64,000 bases of DNA from Heliocidaris tuberculata (GCA_025618425.1 CM046852.1:124001-188000), one strand, 5' to 3'; counted from the stretch's first letter, positions 13,311-24,800 are shown. The notes: generated by a model from the sequence alone, not told the origin. Numbers and translations: made by a program.

Positions 13311-13544
13311 CCCCCTCGTTCAGACCATAGGTTCAGACTACCTGTAAGTAGTGATAAGTTACGAAAACCGTGTGCGCGCTGATGTGACCAGTCAGCCGTA
13401 ATTTTGTATGCTCTATCGCTGTCCATGACGTAATCTTATTGCTGTCAGCTGACTTCCTCTAGACAAGTTTCTTTATACGACTTATCTTTATACGATGTTG
13501 TAGTCCAATCATCTATACGATGATTCTTTTTGCGACGTTTTTAA

Positions 13545-13584
<40 letters not shown>

Positions 13585-13620
13585 GACTCTCGTATAACTA
13601 TCCTGTAGTCTGAACAGGGC
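13311..13620. mobile_element. Inverted-repeat element ending in GTTCAGACTACNTGTA, with a TA tract inside
   Basis: CCCTCGTTCAGACCATAGG and GTTCAGACTACCTGTA on the left are matched by TCCTGTAGTCTGAACAGGGC on the right. Short ACGACTTATC/TATACGATG repeats and a (TA)n run at about 13551-13582 lie inside. Non-coding. Confidence 0.6.
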
Positions 13621-14062
13621 ATGAGTCTCCCAGGACGCTTAGCCCTATAGAAGAAAAAAAAACCCCGACATTTCAATAGGCATGGTGCATATGTAAGGCT
13701 TTAGAGTGATTTCGGTAAATTGCAGAAGCACTTTTCTCAAGATATATCTGCTAAAAGCAATTACATGTGTATACGAAAATAATAATCCAAAACTTTTCTA
13801 ATAAGATATTTAAAATGCGGTTATTATGTGTGGCCTAATAATATTGTAACTTTGTTTGATAAGCCAATAACCTTTCACATGTACAAGTTAGAGGATGTGC
13901 ATAATTGTTTCTATATACATATATAATATATACATATATATTATATATATATACATATATACATATATAAAGTAAATAATTAGTCCTGCGTCGGTTGATG
14001 AAAAATAACAAAAGTTCACAATATGAAAACAACCGTAGAGATGATAAAAAAATATATAGAGA

Positions 14063-14064
<2 letters not shown>

Positions 14065-14133
<69 letters not shown>
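14065..14133. repeat. (TA)n microsatellite
   Basis: About 33 TA units. Shorter TA tracts occur at 13918-13970 and 14641-14662. Between 13620 and 15890 I see no gene; a G run at about 15212-15230 and scattered AT-rich DNA are all that is present. Confidence 0.9.
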
Positions 14134-14135
<2 letters not shown>

Positions 14136-15889
14136 TAGTGGCCTGGCTAAAGCTTGTCGTCTTTGAATTTGGGACAATTTAAATGTTAATGCCATAATGG
14201 CTTTGGTAATAATTATTCAGGCTTCACATAGACGTTACAACGCCCTTTCTCAGTAAGCAATATTTGACCACATGTCTGTGAACTCATGTATTTTCAGTTG
14301 GGTCTAAGTTGGTCTAGTGGTCTAGTTTGGATAGATCAAACAAACAAGGGTTCCATTCTCTTCTGATGGTGCTCTCCACAGGAGTAAATAACCCACTGAG
14401 ATCATTGTTTAATAATCTCACGCTTTCCCTTTCGTCTCGTATCCATTATATATCGCATTACCTCAACTATGCTCCATAGGCTATTTCAATTGTGAAACAA
14501 ATAATCCTGGGCAAATACTACATAACACTCCAATTACGCAAGAAACAAATTCTCCTCGAAAAATATACTGGTACTTTTAGAATACGGAAAACAACGACTT
14601 GGTAACTGTAGGAAAACTTCTTGGCTATTGGAATATGCTGGTATATATATATATATATATATAAAATATAATACTCTATATACGATTTCATATACACTGA
14701 GGAATAAATTCAAATTTATAAAACATTCGAAATTCAAATATACATACTAATCATTTATTTATGATATGTACATGTATTGCTCACTTTATCCACTTTATAC
14801 TTCACTAAAAATGTCATAACTATGGTTTTTAACGAAATAAATAATCATAGGCATAGGTTGGAATGTAGTAGGCAATACTCGGTTTCTCTCCCACTTTTAT
14901 TAATTTTTATACTCGGAAAAATTCATGATGACAAATAACCCGTGACGAGGAAAGGCATTAAATTAGAGCTTAGATGCAACCAAAGACACAAAATATAGTT
15001 TCAATATCATACCATATCATATATCGTTTAAAGCTAGTAGGGGCGTATCCAGAAAAATGATTGGAGTGGACCTGGGTCAATGACACAATTACCTACTTTG
15101 GATTTAAGTCGACAAGGCTAATATTGGATAACATTTGCAAATTATAAAGAAAATGAAGCCCGAATGAGGTTGACGGTTGCCGAAATATGAGTGATTTCAA
15201 GATTCTCGATTTGGGGGGGGGGGGGGGGGATGGCAGCTCCTCTTCGTTTCAAAGAAATATAAGAGGAATTGCGCAGATATGTGTTGTTGATTGTTACGGT
15301 ACCCTATGCTGAACTTTTGCAGTCATTAATTTTTTCAATCGAGCTTTTCCTATTCACTTAATCGGAAAATACTTTGATATATGGGCCAACAGGGTTGACA
15401 TAATAATAATGATGATGACACCCAACAAATCAGAGTCCAAATGAGCAAATTATGTACTTGCGGTTTCACTTTCATCACGTCTAGACAAGATATGAAGATA
15501 GTCCATATCATACTTCTATTATTAAAGGTAAATGCGAAGTGTTGGAAAAAAATACAAGAGATGGAAAAATATATTCAGTTATACTTGATAATCACTAGTT
15601 TTATTTGCGTTATTATAATCATATGTACGATAATAATACGACACAATACTTCTTGGAATATGAACAATAAGCAGGTTATTCAACTCTGATGATTTTAGTC
15701 AAAACAAGACAGTATTGCTTTTAATCGAATATTTTCTGAGGCAAATTTGCAGACTAATTAAATCGTGAAATATTGCTACGAGCATCTCCGCAAAAATAAA
15801 ACAGAAAGCAATCTAAACACTTCAGAACTATCCTGATGGGCAATCGGAGGAAGCATCTCCACTGACCTTCGATTTCTACGCAATGTTTA

Positions 15890-16250
15890 AAGAGAATGTT
15901 GAGTTGTTGTATAGACTGAGGTGAAATTGATTGTGAGCTTTCATTCCTTTTCCGTCAGTTTGAAGTTTAAAATACAAGACGTTTTCCCCTGAAAAGGACT
16001 GCTCTTCCAGTGCCCTTCTCATACTCGAATATGACGAGAAATAACCGAAAAGTTTGGCCCAAACTTTCATGTCACATGACCAGTATGTGTGTAGTCCCAC
16101 ATACACATTTCTGTGCGCAGTGCATATGATTTTTCAGCAAGAGTGAGCCACTATCCTATTTTTTATGATTCCCAAATCTCTCAGTATTCACTAATTCTTA
16201 TGCACCGTATACATAATCAACCTTGCCCAATTGCTTCTAGATAGTTTCTT
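15890..16250. repeat. Dispersed repeat R8, interrupted by family B MITE
   Basis: Shares GTAGTCCCACATACACATTT, TTTTCAGCAAGAGTGAG and the GAAAAGGACTGCTCTTC line with the other R8 copies. Its end continues after the MITE at 16274-16410 as AGAACTCAACTTTATCTTTA, so the MITE is nested within it. Confidence 0.75.
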
Positions 16251-16273
16251 TTACAATATAATCGCATGACCAG

Positions 16274-16410
16274 GGGGGCGTTTCATGAAAGGACTTGTCA
16301 GATATTTTATCCGATAAATTTGCTCTCAGCCAATCGGATGCAAGAATTTCAGTAGCTTATAACAGTTGTCGGTAAAAATCACTGACAAGACACTTGATGA
16401 AACGCTCCCC
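16274..16410. mobile_element. MITE family B nested in R8
   Basis: GGGGGCGTTTCATGAAAGGA to CTTGATGAAACGCTCCCC, with the usual core CAATCGGATGCAAGAATTTC. It is flanked by CCAG on both sides, consistent with a 4-bp duplication of CTGG. The uninterrupted target is seen at about 56020. Confidence 0.85.
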
Positions 16411-16412
16411 AG

Positions 16413-17340
16413 AACTCAACTTTATCTTTAAACTCAATGTTCTGCATGCATTCGAATACCTTTTAAGTTATTGGGGAAAACACTTGCAGCTATAATTGCC
16501 GAGTGCTCAGGGTGTTTTCCCCGGTCATTCAACTTGAACGTGGGGAGGGCATTTATTGAAGTAGGTGTTTTCCTCTCTCTCTTCTTTCATCTCGCTTCTG
16601 ATCGATCTCCCAATATTGTTGCAACTTTTATTGATTGGGAATGTGGTAAACTGGAAAAGAGAGAAAGTTGACCGAGGAAGAAAGCTGGTGGGCGGGTGTG
16701 GAGAGTGTGCAAGAGAGAAAAAAAGGGAGAAAGATTAGTGAATGGACTGATAGATAAAGTAAGGAATGAATAAGAAGGAGATAAAAATGGGGAAAAAAGG
16801 TCAGAAAAAAAGGAAGAGAAAAGGAGAGATGCTGGTTTCATTTCTGCTCTATCATGAAACACTATTCCTGCTTTCAAATAGTTTAAGAATCTACTGATCA
16901 AGAAATTATCCACAACGTTGTAGTCCAGAGCGGAGGAGGGGGAGGGGGTGGGGGGTTAGAGAAAACGCCGGCTCTTTTCCATGGATGATAAAATTATTGA
17001 CATATTGCCACAAACTTTGAATCGTATGCAATTAATTTTTAATCCATTAAAAGTGCAAAAATATCGAAACAAATATTTGAAATCACACTTTTTCTATTCC
17101 CAGCATCCATGTGACTCTTTTAAATATGTCTACTTTTGTTTTGTATTCACTGATTTCTTGATTTTCTCTTTGCCGAATAAATAATACTAATAATGTCTCA
17201 AAATTCCATGTTTCATCAGGGGCTTATTTATATTTGTTTTTATTTTTAAAAATGTCGAAAGCTCATAGGCCTAGAAGTGCCTCTTTATAGGGGCTTTGAC
17301 TGGCATTAAAGGATTTGCCACGTTGAAGGACAAAATTAGA
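16413..17340. other. Noncoding stretch, no gene seen
   Basis: Contains a G run at about 16935-16955 and a purine-rich section at 16665-16830 that opens a minus-strand frame of serine/leucine low complexity. No motif or splice structure supports a gene. Confidence 0.4.
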
Positions 17341-17351
17341 GTATCACCAAC

Positions 17352-17622
17352 AGGGGCGTAGCGTGGGCCCAGCTACTGAGGGGCACTGGAGTTATTTTTT
17401 TTTGTAGGGGAGAGGGTCGTACCATTTCTCTCTCTCTTTCTTTCTCTCTCTCTCTCTCTCTCTCCTCCCTTTCTCTCTCTCTCTCTCTCTCCCCTTCTCC
17501 CCCCTCTCTCTCTTACTCTCACCGTTTATTTCTGTGTTTAGTACTTTTCTTTTGGTTACCATTCGATGAGGGAGGGGGCATATGCCCTCGTGCCGCTCGT
17601 GCCCACTGGCTACGTAGAATAA
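17352..17622. repeat. Inverted-end repeat (GGGGCGTAGCGTGGGCC) with CT microsatellite core
   Basis: The left end GGGGCGTAGCGTGGGCC pairs loosely with the right end GTGCCCACTGGCTACG. The core is about 120 bp of CT repeats (17430-17520). It is probably a short non-autonomous element related to the family at 4334. Confidence 0.6.
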
Positions 17623-18019
17623 CCTCGAGAGTTATATGGTAAAGAAAAGTGGAACTTAAAATTCATGTAGCAAAAGGGATTATTATTCATGTAAACTTCT
17701 ATTGAACATTTTTGTATGTTCTGTTTGCTAACCTGTCAATGAATAATGACTATATAGGTGCATACTCCACGCTTTTTTTCCTTATGCGTTAATATTAAGA
17801 GAGCATTCTATACTTTTGAACGTGTATCATAATCATAATTAAAGCATGATTTTGAACACGTGTTGATATTGACCCAATCGTCCTTGTTGAGTCATTATTC
17901 ATACATCGTATAACTAGCATCTGGCATGCGTATGTATATCATAATCACGTGTTAAGAGTAGCTTATAACCTCCCCCGCCATAGAACGAAAAGTGTTTGGC
18001 ATGCCATTAGTAGCTTGGA

Positions 18020-18350
18020 GTGAAGAAGAAGAAGAAGAAGAAGAAAGAAGAAGAAGAAGAAGAAGAAGAAGAAGAAGAAGAAGAAGAAGAAGAAGAAGAA
18101 GAAGAAGAAGAAGAAGAAGAAGAAGAAGAAGAAGAAGAAGAAGAAGAAGAAGAAGAAGAAGAAGAAGAAGAAGAAGAAGAAGGAAGAAGAAGAAGAAGAA
18201 GAAGAAGAAGAAGAAGAAGAAGAAGAAGAAGAGAAGAAGAAGAAGAAGAAGAAGAAGAGAAGAAGAAGAGAAGAAGAAGAAGAAGGAAGAAGAAGAAGAA
18301 GAAGAAGAAGAAGAAGAAGAAGAAAGAAGAGGAAGAAAAAGAAGGGGGGG
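18020..18350. repeat. 330-bp (GAA)n microsatellite
   Basis: Nearly perfect GAA/AAG triplets with a few single-base slips that change phase, followed by a G run at 18345-18356. Plus-strand frames read poly-E, poly-R or poly-K, so this is low complexity and not a gene. Long GAA/TTC tracts are known to form triplex structures. Confidence 0.97.
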
Positions 18351-18359
18351 GGGGGGCAA

Positions 18360-19220
18360 TGCGTTTGTTTGTTTACCCGAGTCCATAAGTTGGAAGAATT
18401 TTCTAACTAAAAGGCAAACATGGAAAATCGAAAGATATGTTTTTACCCTTGTCGGCAATTCTGAAAATGAAGGTCCCCTTCTATTTCAGTTCCCCAGTAA
18501 TGTTTTAATGTAATTTCTTACTTTTTTGAGTCTGTCTCTTTTGATGTTACTGTAATCATTTCTTTTCAAATTTGTATGTTTTGTAAGCGCTATGCTACTT
18601 TCTGTTTTTAGCGCTCCTAAATATTCATTATTTTTATTACTATTGTTACTATTATTATTATTATTACTACTATTCGGCTAAATTTTGTTAGACGCCCCCA
18701 TTTTATTTTTTTAGTAACGCCCCTGATCAATGCCTAATCATACCATATATATCAACCTTATAATTATAATTGGCGAGTGCTTTAAGATTCTGAACGTGCT
18801 TTCTCGGGGCGTGAGTTATTTGGAGGGTGGCAGGCGAAAGATCATGTACCGATAGCCAGACACTAGATAGGGATCACGTCATTAAAAATAAACGAAGTCC
18901 GTTCGCTTGAGATGTGTTAGGATTGGCAAGGACGTTGTTAGAATATTTGCTTTCGGGAGATAGAAGGGGAGAGTAGATTATAACATAATATGCCACAGAA
19001 TGTGCGCTTAAAGTGAAATGACAAGTAGAAAGAGGGGGCAAAATCAGACACAGCAAATATAAGAACAATTGTTTGCCTTCTCTTATCTGCATACAGTGGT
19101 GTATAGCGCTTATATCCACCACGCAACTTGCTGAAGGCGCTCCAATATTATCCTGCTCTAGCTTAGCTACCGATTTCGATGCTTACATCATTCAAGGAAT
19201 TCCTTCCTACCAGGTTCCCA
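18360..19220. other. Noncoding stretch, no gene seen
   Basis: AT-rich DNA with a short (ATT)n at 18650-18670. No supported feature. Confidence 0.4.
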
Positions 19221-19284
19221 GTTATTACATGTATATATTTGAATGAAGAATGGACAATGTAGATCAATGTCTTGTCAAGAACAT

Positions 19285-19365
19285 TGGTGGCTGTGCCGGG
19301 GCTCGAACCCACGACCTTGCATCTCCAGTCGAATCGTTGCTTAAACCACACGTCCTTCGTCAAAA
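19285..19365 (-). mobile_element. tRNA-like SINE head
   Basis: On the minus strand the segment reads TGGTTTAAGCAACG, then CTGGAGATGC, then the B-box-like GGGTTCGAGCCCCGGCAC. This is the layout of a tRNA-derived RNA polymerase III promoter. A clean acceptor stem and anticodon arm are not evident, so a SINE head or tRNA pseudogene is more likely than a functional tRNA. Confidence 0.55.
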
Positions 19366-19628
19366 GGAAAGAATGTATTCATAAGATTTTACGAAGGAAG
19401 GAACCAACAGCCTCTTTCCAAGACTATCTCACGGTGTTACCGAATATTTCAATTATGAATACTCGCTCTGTATGGAGAACTAAAAAGTACATCTTCTACT
19501 TTTTTGTGTACTAAATTTTAGTTCTTCCCTCTTCTTCTCTAGATCCTTTTAAAATGATTGATTATAGTTACTTATATCATCCGATCAAAACGCCAGGGGA
19601 TGCAGCAAATCAAACGAATGAATCTACA

Positions 19629-19785
19629 CACTCTCAGAAAAGTTTTTAGGTTGTTTAAAATATGAACCTACCGACTGTTGGTTAAAAAAAATCCCATGTG
19701 TTTTACATACAATTTTTTTAACCAACAGTTGGTAGGTTCATATTTTAAACAACCTAATGATTTTTATCTAACATTTCTGAGAGTG
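19629..19785. mobile_element. 157-bp palindromic MITE with CACTCTCAGAAA ends
   Basis: The termini CACTCTCAGAAA and TTTCTGAGAGTG are perfect inverted repeats. The inner arms TGAACCTACCGACTGTTGGT and ACCAACAGTTGGTAGGTTCA continue the hairpin to a short loop near 19700. Non-coding. Confidence 0.88.
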
Positions 19786-19789
19786 CATG

Positions 19790-20235
19790 TACTTGACTGT
19801 CGGGCTTCTTTGCAAGAACAAAAAAGTACAACCACATAAAATAAAAAAAGATTCCCACTTTGAGGGGCTCTATTGGACAATCTTCGTGCTTCTCGTGAAT
19901 TTCTACAGGCTGACGTGATAAGGCTATTTTTACCTCGCTCGTGGGACTTAAATAAATGGATTACTGTATTGTATCAAACCTTCATGATGGATCTGAAATG
20001 TGAAGAAAGAAACGTGCAATCTATAAAGGGATTCGAATTCAAAGGACTGATCTACATACTGAAGGTTAATCCTTAATGATGTCATCTCCACGACTTATAC
20101 GCATATAACTGCAATCATTTGTGTTTTTGAGAAGGGAAATAGAAATTTCATAATGCTATATGCGGGGTTTATGGGGAAAAACAATATATAGCCTGAATAA
20201 TAATTATATTAATAATATTCTGCATTTATTTTGCG
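19790..20235. other. Noncoding stretch, no gene seen
   Basis: Ordinary AT-rich DNA with a 67-codon open frame (19873-20076) that has no recognisable motif, no codon signature and no splice context I trust. Confidence 0.35.
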
Positions 20236-20237
20236 CC

Positions 20238-20659
20238 TAAAGGCCACCGCACACCTTACGATCGGTCTGCGATTCGATTTTAGAAGAAAATGTTTTATCA
20301 TTTGACAAATCATTTAAAAACGAAAAATAGTTTTGATTGAGGTTCTGAATAGTCATACAGATAGTAAAATCGATAATACGGCCTTTGCTGAGTTTTCTAG
20401 TCCGTATAATGGCCAAATCGGCTCCAAGTCGTAGTGACGTCACAAAAATCGTACGACTTCCTACGATTTGAAACTAATTTTGCCCTTATTCCCTGTAGAA
20501 AGCTGACAGCTCACCAAAACCCTGTGTTTAGTATTCCTACTGCTTTTCAGAACCTGAATAGGGTAGATTTCATTTGTTAAAAGGTTGATATTTAATGCCA
20601 TAGCGATTTATTTCACAAATCGGATCGCAGACCGTTCGTAAGGTGTGCGGTGGCCTTAA
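20238..20659. mobile_element. Foldback element with TAAGGCCACCGCACACCTTA ends
   Basis: The left arm AGGCCACCGCACACCTTACG and ATCGGTCTGCGAT are matched by the right arm ATCGCAGACCG, CGTAAGGTGTGCGGTGGCCT. Terminal arms of about 33 bp enclose a non-coding interior. This is consistent with a non-autonomous DNA transposon of about 420 bp. Confidence 0.85.
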
Positions 20660-20689
20660 TACATCTACGATTTCTCTATAATAGGCACT

Positions 20690-20985
20690 ACCCCCGGCCG
20701 GTCCTAGCTACCGGCGGATCGGAATCAGATTTGTTCGCACACAATGTATGCACCTTCTCCACTCACTGGGAGCATTCCAGGCGCCTACTTTAGAGACCCT
20801 CACAATGCTGAAAAAGCACTAAGAATTTCGCCTCCTACCGGGTACCCATTTAACTCCTGGGTGGAGAGAAGCAATGTATTTAAAAGTGTGTTGCTGAAGG
20901 ACGTAAGTGAATGCAGTGAAGGAATGTCGAGACCCGAGCTGTCCACTGCAGAGTTCACTAAAAGCAAAGTCTGTTCATTACTATA
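20690..20985. repeat. Dispersed repeat containing CTACCGGGTACCCATTTAAC
   Basis: The line CTACCGGGTACCCATTTAAC, with CTCCTGGGTGGAGAGAAGC just after it and GCTGAAGGACG further on, resembles a widespread interspersed repeat of marine invertebrates (from memory, not verified). The 80-codon frame over it is more likely repeat-derived than a gene. Confidence 0.45.
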
Positions 20986-21094
20986 AATGAATTTCACACA
21001 CTGCATGCCCGCAGAAAATAATTATCATGGCATCCACACACGGTCAGTTTACATGGTTTATGAGTATATGGCGCGTGCAACATCACATGTTAGA

Positions 21095-21720
21095 GATGAA
21101 GTTGAGTTCTGGGGAGCGTTTCATCAAGTGTTTTGTCGGTGATTTTTATCAACCAATCAGATGCAAGGATTTCAGTAGCTTGTAACAGTTATTGCAACTT
21201 GTCATTGATGACAAGTTTTATGAAACAGGGCCCTGGTCATGCGATAAAATTGTGAAAAAACAACAACAACAACAAAAACAACAACAAAAAACAACTGTCT
21301 GGAAGCAATTGGCAAAGGCTGATTAAGTAGTAAATAAGAATTGGTGTATACTGTGAGGTTTTGCAATGATCAAAGTGATCAACTTAATCTTGCTGAAATT
21401 CACATGCACTGTGCAAAAAATGGGTATATGGGACTACACACAAATGCGGCATTCAAGTTGCTCCAAACTTTCCAGCCATTTCTTGTCACATTTTGAATAT
21501 GAGGGCATTTGATAATGTTTGCTCATGGGAATAAAAAGAATGAGAAAGCTCGCAAATTATTTTCACTACAACAAGTAACAACAAGTAACAAGTAACCTGT
21601 ACCAGTGTCTGTACATGTATCTTATCTTTAAATCGTGGACCGACTTCCTTCATTCCTATCTTAGCTTTAAAAAAGGGCAGAGTTCTCTCGGACGTCAGCT
21701 CTAGGGAAAAATTCATGCTT
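21095..21720. repeat. Dispersed repeat R8 (opposite orientation) with nested family B MITE
   Basis: Starts GATGAAGTTGAGTTCTGG, is broken by the MITE at 21113-21235, and resumes as TCATGCGATAAAATTGTG. It then carries GGTGTATACTGTGAGGTTTT, ATGGGTATATGGGACTACAC and the rest of the R8 line. It is the mirror of 15890-16430. Confidence 0.75.
21113..21235. mobile_element. MITE family B nested in R8
   Basis: GGAGCGTTTCATCAAGTG to ATGAAACAGGGCC between two CTGG tetranucleotides. Same insertion site and same orientation relative to the host repeat as the copy at 16274-16410. Confidence 0.85.
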
Positions 21721-21724
21721 CTTG

Positions 21725-22355
21725 GAAATGAAACATATACTCTTTTTAAGGAAAAAAACCCCCACTAGTTTCATTGTGCTTCATGCAAGTCAAATGATGC
21801 TCAGGTTAGGCTATACTTTTAACCGAGATCTTACATGAACACCAGCGGTGCAGCTAACAGTACATGCGTACTGCAATACTGATTTTATGTGCTTTGAATA
21901 TTTGATAACAAGCATTCGCTTCCGCTACATGTATGTGTTATATTTCTAGGGGCATATATCTCTTCGTCTGTATTACACGGTCATGACTCGCATCTTCAAA
22001 GGTCCTGTCATATTTCTTATGGAATTGTCTAGTTATTATTTGGCTTCATTAAAAAGTAAGGTATAAAAGTGATAAAAGTGAATAAACTGTGATATTCATT
22101 GAATGATAATAAAGTGGTACAACTTATTACAAAATGTATGTAGGTATATACACTTTTTAGACTAATATAAATCAGATGGTATAACTGAAATTGATCTTCA
22201 AATTAAAAAACCAAACAAAAATCAAAAAACAAAAACAAAAACACACAAAAAAAAACAACAACAACAACAACAACAAAAAACCCCAACATATTGAGAAAGT
22301 GGACTTTGATAGTTACGGGGAAAGTCATCCTTCCACCAGTTCATAGAAAATTGAC
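21725..22355. other. Noncoding stretch, no gene seen
   Basis: AT-rich DNA with (CAA)n at about 22255-22278 and poly-A blocks. No supported gene. Confidence 0.4.
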
Positions 22356-22535
22356 TTAATTGGATGAAAGCAGAAAAATCAGAAAAAACATTGGTGAAAT
22401 TTTGAGATAAATCGGACAAAGGAATTTATGCATTTTTGAAAGTTGAGATCACTAATGATATGGAGATCCTGGCATTGGCAATACGGTCATGTTGTGTGAT
22501 GTCGTACACAGAAAACTTTCCCGTTTGTTTTGTAC
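22356..22535. mobile_element. Left half of a TTAA-type foldback element, interrupted
   Basis: The lines TGGATGAAAGCAGAAAAATC, ATCGGACAAAGGAATTTATG and GTTGAGATCACTA match the left half of the complete foldback element at 57676-58263. The matching right end lies beyond the LINE and the gap at 23704-23793. Confidence 0.65.
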
Positions 22536-22569
22536 ATGAATTAAAGTATCCCTTTTCTTAACTACACAA

Positions 22570-23203
22570 TCTGTCACCCTCATAGACAATATATTTACAA
22601 ACAGGCCTGAAAATAATATATGCTGGGATACTCCTCACTGATGTGAGTGATCATCTCTCTATTTTTTGTCAATTGCAATTTCTCTTTGATGATGATGATC
22701 CTGGTGCAATATATAGGCGTGCAATAAATGACTCAAACATTTCTATGTTCTGTGAAAGGCTACTTATGACAAACTGGAGTGAGATTTTAAAATATGATTA
22801 TGTAGACAGTGCTTTTGATGTATTTATGAAATATTTCCTTGAAACTTACAACAAATGCTTCCATTTCAAAAAGTGAAAATAAAACAGAGACAACAAAAGC
22901 CTTGGTTTGATGCTGAACTTAAAAAAATGTGCAAAAAGAAAAATATTCTGTTTCGAAAATATATCAAAAATCCATCTTCTTATCGGAAAAACGTATACTC
23001 ATGTTATAGAAATGTAGTCAACAGTGAGATACAAAAACATAAACGAGAATATTATTTTTTCTAGATTTAAACGTGTCAAAAGTAATATTAAGGCAACTTG
23101 GAAAACCATAAATGATATTTCAATGAAAGTTCAGGAAAAAATGCAATGTGATTTTATTGAACGAAATGGTGAACAGATACATGATAAACAGGCTATTGTC
23201 CAA
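22570..23203 (+). mobile_element. LINE (non-LTR retrotransposon) ORF2 fragment, broken by frameshifts
   Basis: Translated pieces show the end of the apurinic endonuclease domain (TLIDNIFTN, then LLTDVSDHLSIFCQ after a frameshift near 22610). Next is the linker typical of LINE ORF2 (QQKPWFDAELKKMCKKKNI, FRKYIKNPSSYRKNVYSCYR), followed by SNIKATWKTINDI just before the reverse transcriptase would begin. There are frameshifts near 22610, 22873 and 23062. The copy runs into the assembly gap, so the RT domain is hidden or missing. It is a dead copy in any case. The clade could be CR1, Jockey or a relative; I cannot decide. Confidence 0.85.
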
Positions 23204-23703
23204 NNNNNNNNNNNNNNNNNNNNNNNNNNNNNNNNNNNNNNNNNNNNNNNNNNNNNNNNNNNNNNNNNNNNNNNNNNNNNNNNNNNNNNNNNNNNNNNNN
23301 NNNNNNNNNNNNNNNNNNNNNNNNNNNNNNNNNNNNNNNNNNNNNNNNNNNNNNNNNNNNNNNNNNNNNNNNNNNNNNNNNNNNNNNNNNNNNNNNNNNN
23401 NNNNNNNNNNNNNNNNNNNNNNNNNNNNNNNNNNNNNNNNNNNNNNNNNNNNNNNNNNNNNNNNNNNNNNNNNNNNNNNNNNNNNNNNNNNNNNNNNNNN
23501 NNNNNNNNNNNNNNNNNNNNNNNNNNNNNNNNNNNNNNNNNNNNNNNNNNNNNNNNNNNNNNNNNNNNNNNNNNNNNNNNNNNNNNNNNNNNNNNNNNNN
23601 NNNNNNNNNNNNNNNNNNNNNNNNNNNNNNNNNNNNNNNNNNNNNNNNNNNNNNNNNNNNNNNNNNNNNNNNNNNNNNNNNNNNNNNNNNNNNNNNNNNN
23701 NNN
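23204..23703. other. Assembly gap (500 N)
   Basis: Exactly 500 N, the size often used as a placeholder for an unknown gap length. Frames drawn across it are meaningless. It could hide the LINE RT region and/or an exon. Confidence 0.99.
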
Positions 23704-23793
23704 TCATAACTTTATTATTGCTTGTCAATCTGCTTTCTCTGATTTTCCTCTTTCTTTCAGAGCAACTTGCCATCGAGGTTGGATTTCCTTTAA
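23704..23793. mobile_element. Right end of a TTAA-type foldback element
   Basis: TCATAACTTTATTATTGCTT, CTTTCTTTCAGAGCAA and GAGGTTGGATTTCCTTTAA match the right terminus of the element at 57676-58263, ending in the TTAA-like target. Confidence 0.7.
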
Positions 23794-24179
23794 TTTACTG
23801 TATTTATGTAGATATTGTATCAGTGTCAAAAAGTTTTTCATAGTGAGATAAGTGTTAAAATGTGAATGTTATGAAATATGAAATCATTTTTATTTTGTGT
23901 TCCTTAGATATGCTAAATTGAGGTCCCATGTAGTCTCTATCTATACCTGTTAAGAACTCATTGCACTAGTCTTAAAGAGTGGGGGTGGGGGGGGGGGGGT
24001 AACTCTGGGGCAGTGGTACATATGCACATGCTCATCTCAATCAGTTATACTTGGAGGAGAGACTTGAGGGTTATAGTAATCAAGTGCACTTTTCCCATCA
24101 CAGGGACAGGTGACACCAAATAAATGATAATAATAATACTGTTGGTGATGTTTGTATATTCCCATGTTTTTTCATTCAG

Positions 24180-24313
24180 ATCCTGACCCACCAGCCTCCT
24201 TAATATCAACGAACAGGAACTTCACAGTAATAGACCTGGCATTCAGTCCTCCTAATATAGGTTTCTTTGACTTCTACACTCTCAACTTCTACAAGTCAGA
24301 TGGAAGTGGTCAG
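24180..24313 (+). CDS. FN3 domain 1, first exon
   Basis: Acceptor TTCATTCAG|AT and donor CAG|GTATGTA; phase 1 in, phase 0 out. Starts DPDPPASL and continues through strands A-C. The usual B-strand tryptophan is replaced by phenylalanine (DLAFSPP). The internal intron falls in the C-prime/E loop after GSGQ. It is the first recognisable exon of the gene in the window; its phase 1 start means an upstream exon must exist. Confidence 0.88.
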
Positions 24314-24617
24314 GTATGTATTAAAGGCATTGAGTCGCCATTGTCTATGTGCATTGTATCATAATTTGCTGACACCAGATTTTGGTTGAATTACCAGTTG
24401 ACATGTGTGAGGTCTCTCAGGCAGGCAGCAAAACCAGGGAGATGGGATTGACCATGGGTTTGTCCCACCATAATAACCATGATAACATTTACAAACCTAG
24501 TATTTGGCTTATAACATGAGGGAAATAAACAAAAGAGAAGGGTTTAGGAAATAAATATGAAGGAGGAAACGTGGCTGTAATGAGAATCTCATACCTTGAT
24601 TTTTTTGTCTTCCCCAG

Positions 24618-24768
24618 CCACAAACGAGAACCTTAGCAGAGAATGAAAGATCAGTCACCATTGATGAGCTACAGCCAGGCACATCATACACTTTCAGTCT
24701 GAGAGCTAACAGTGGAACTCCAACCGAGTTCACTGTTAGTGAGGCAGTAGAGGGCACTTTTACAACTA
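24618..24768 (+). CDS. FN3 domain 1, second exon
   Basis: Acceptor TTCCCCAG|CC and donor ACTA|GTAAG; phase 0 in, phase 1 out. Carries the E-G strands with DELQPGTSYTFSLRA, a textbook FN3 F-strand motif, and ends TFTT before the shared serine codon. With the first exon the domain is about 95 residues. Confidence 0.9.
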
Positions 24769-24800
24769 GTAAGACAACAGATATTCCTTTATACCTTTTT

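Noticed and set aside
17952..18513. Long R/K/E-rich and L/S/F-rich frames on both strands
   Set aside because: Pure consequence of the GAA microsatellite.
20744..20986. 80-codon plus-strand frame with a natural-looking composition
   Set aside because: Lies in what appears to be a widespread interspersed repeat, with no splice structure; kept only as a repeat.
22222..22419. Minus-strand frame with a run of cysteines
   Set aside because: The cysteine run comes from (CAA)n read on the other strand, and the rest is the foldback element.
23024..23851. Frames drawn through the N gap
   Set aside because: The middle is unknown sequence; only the LINE-coding part before the gap is meaningful.
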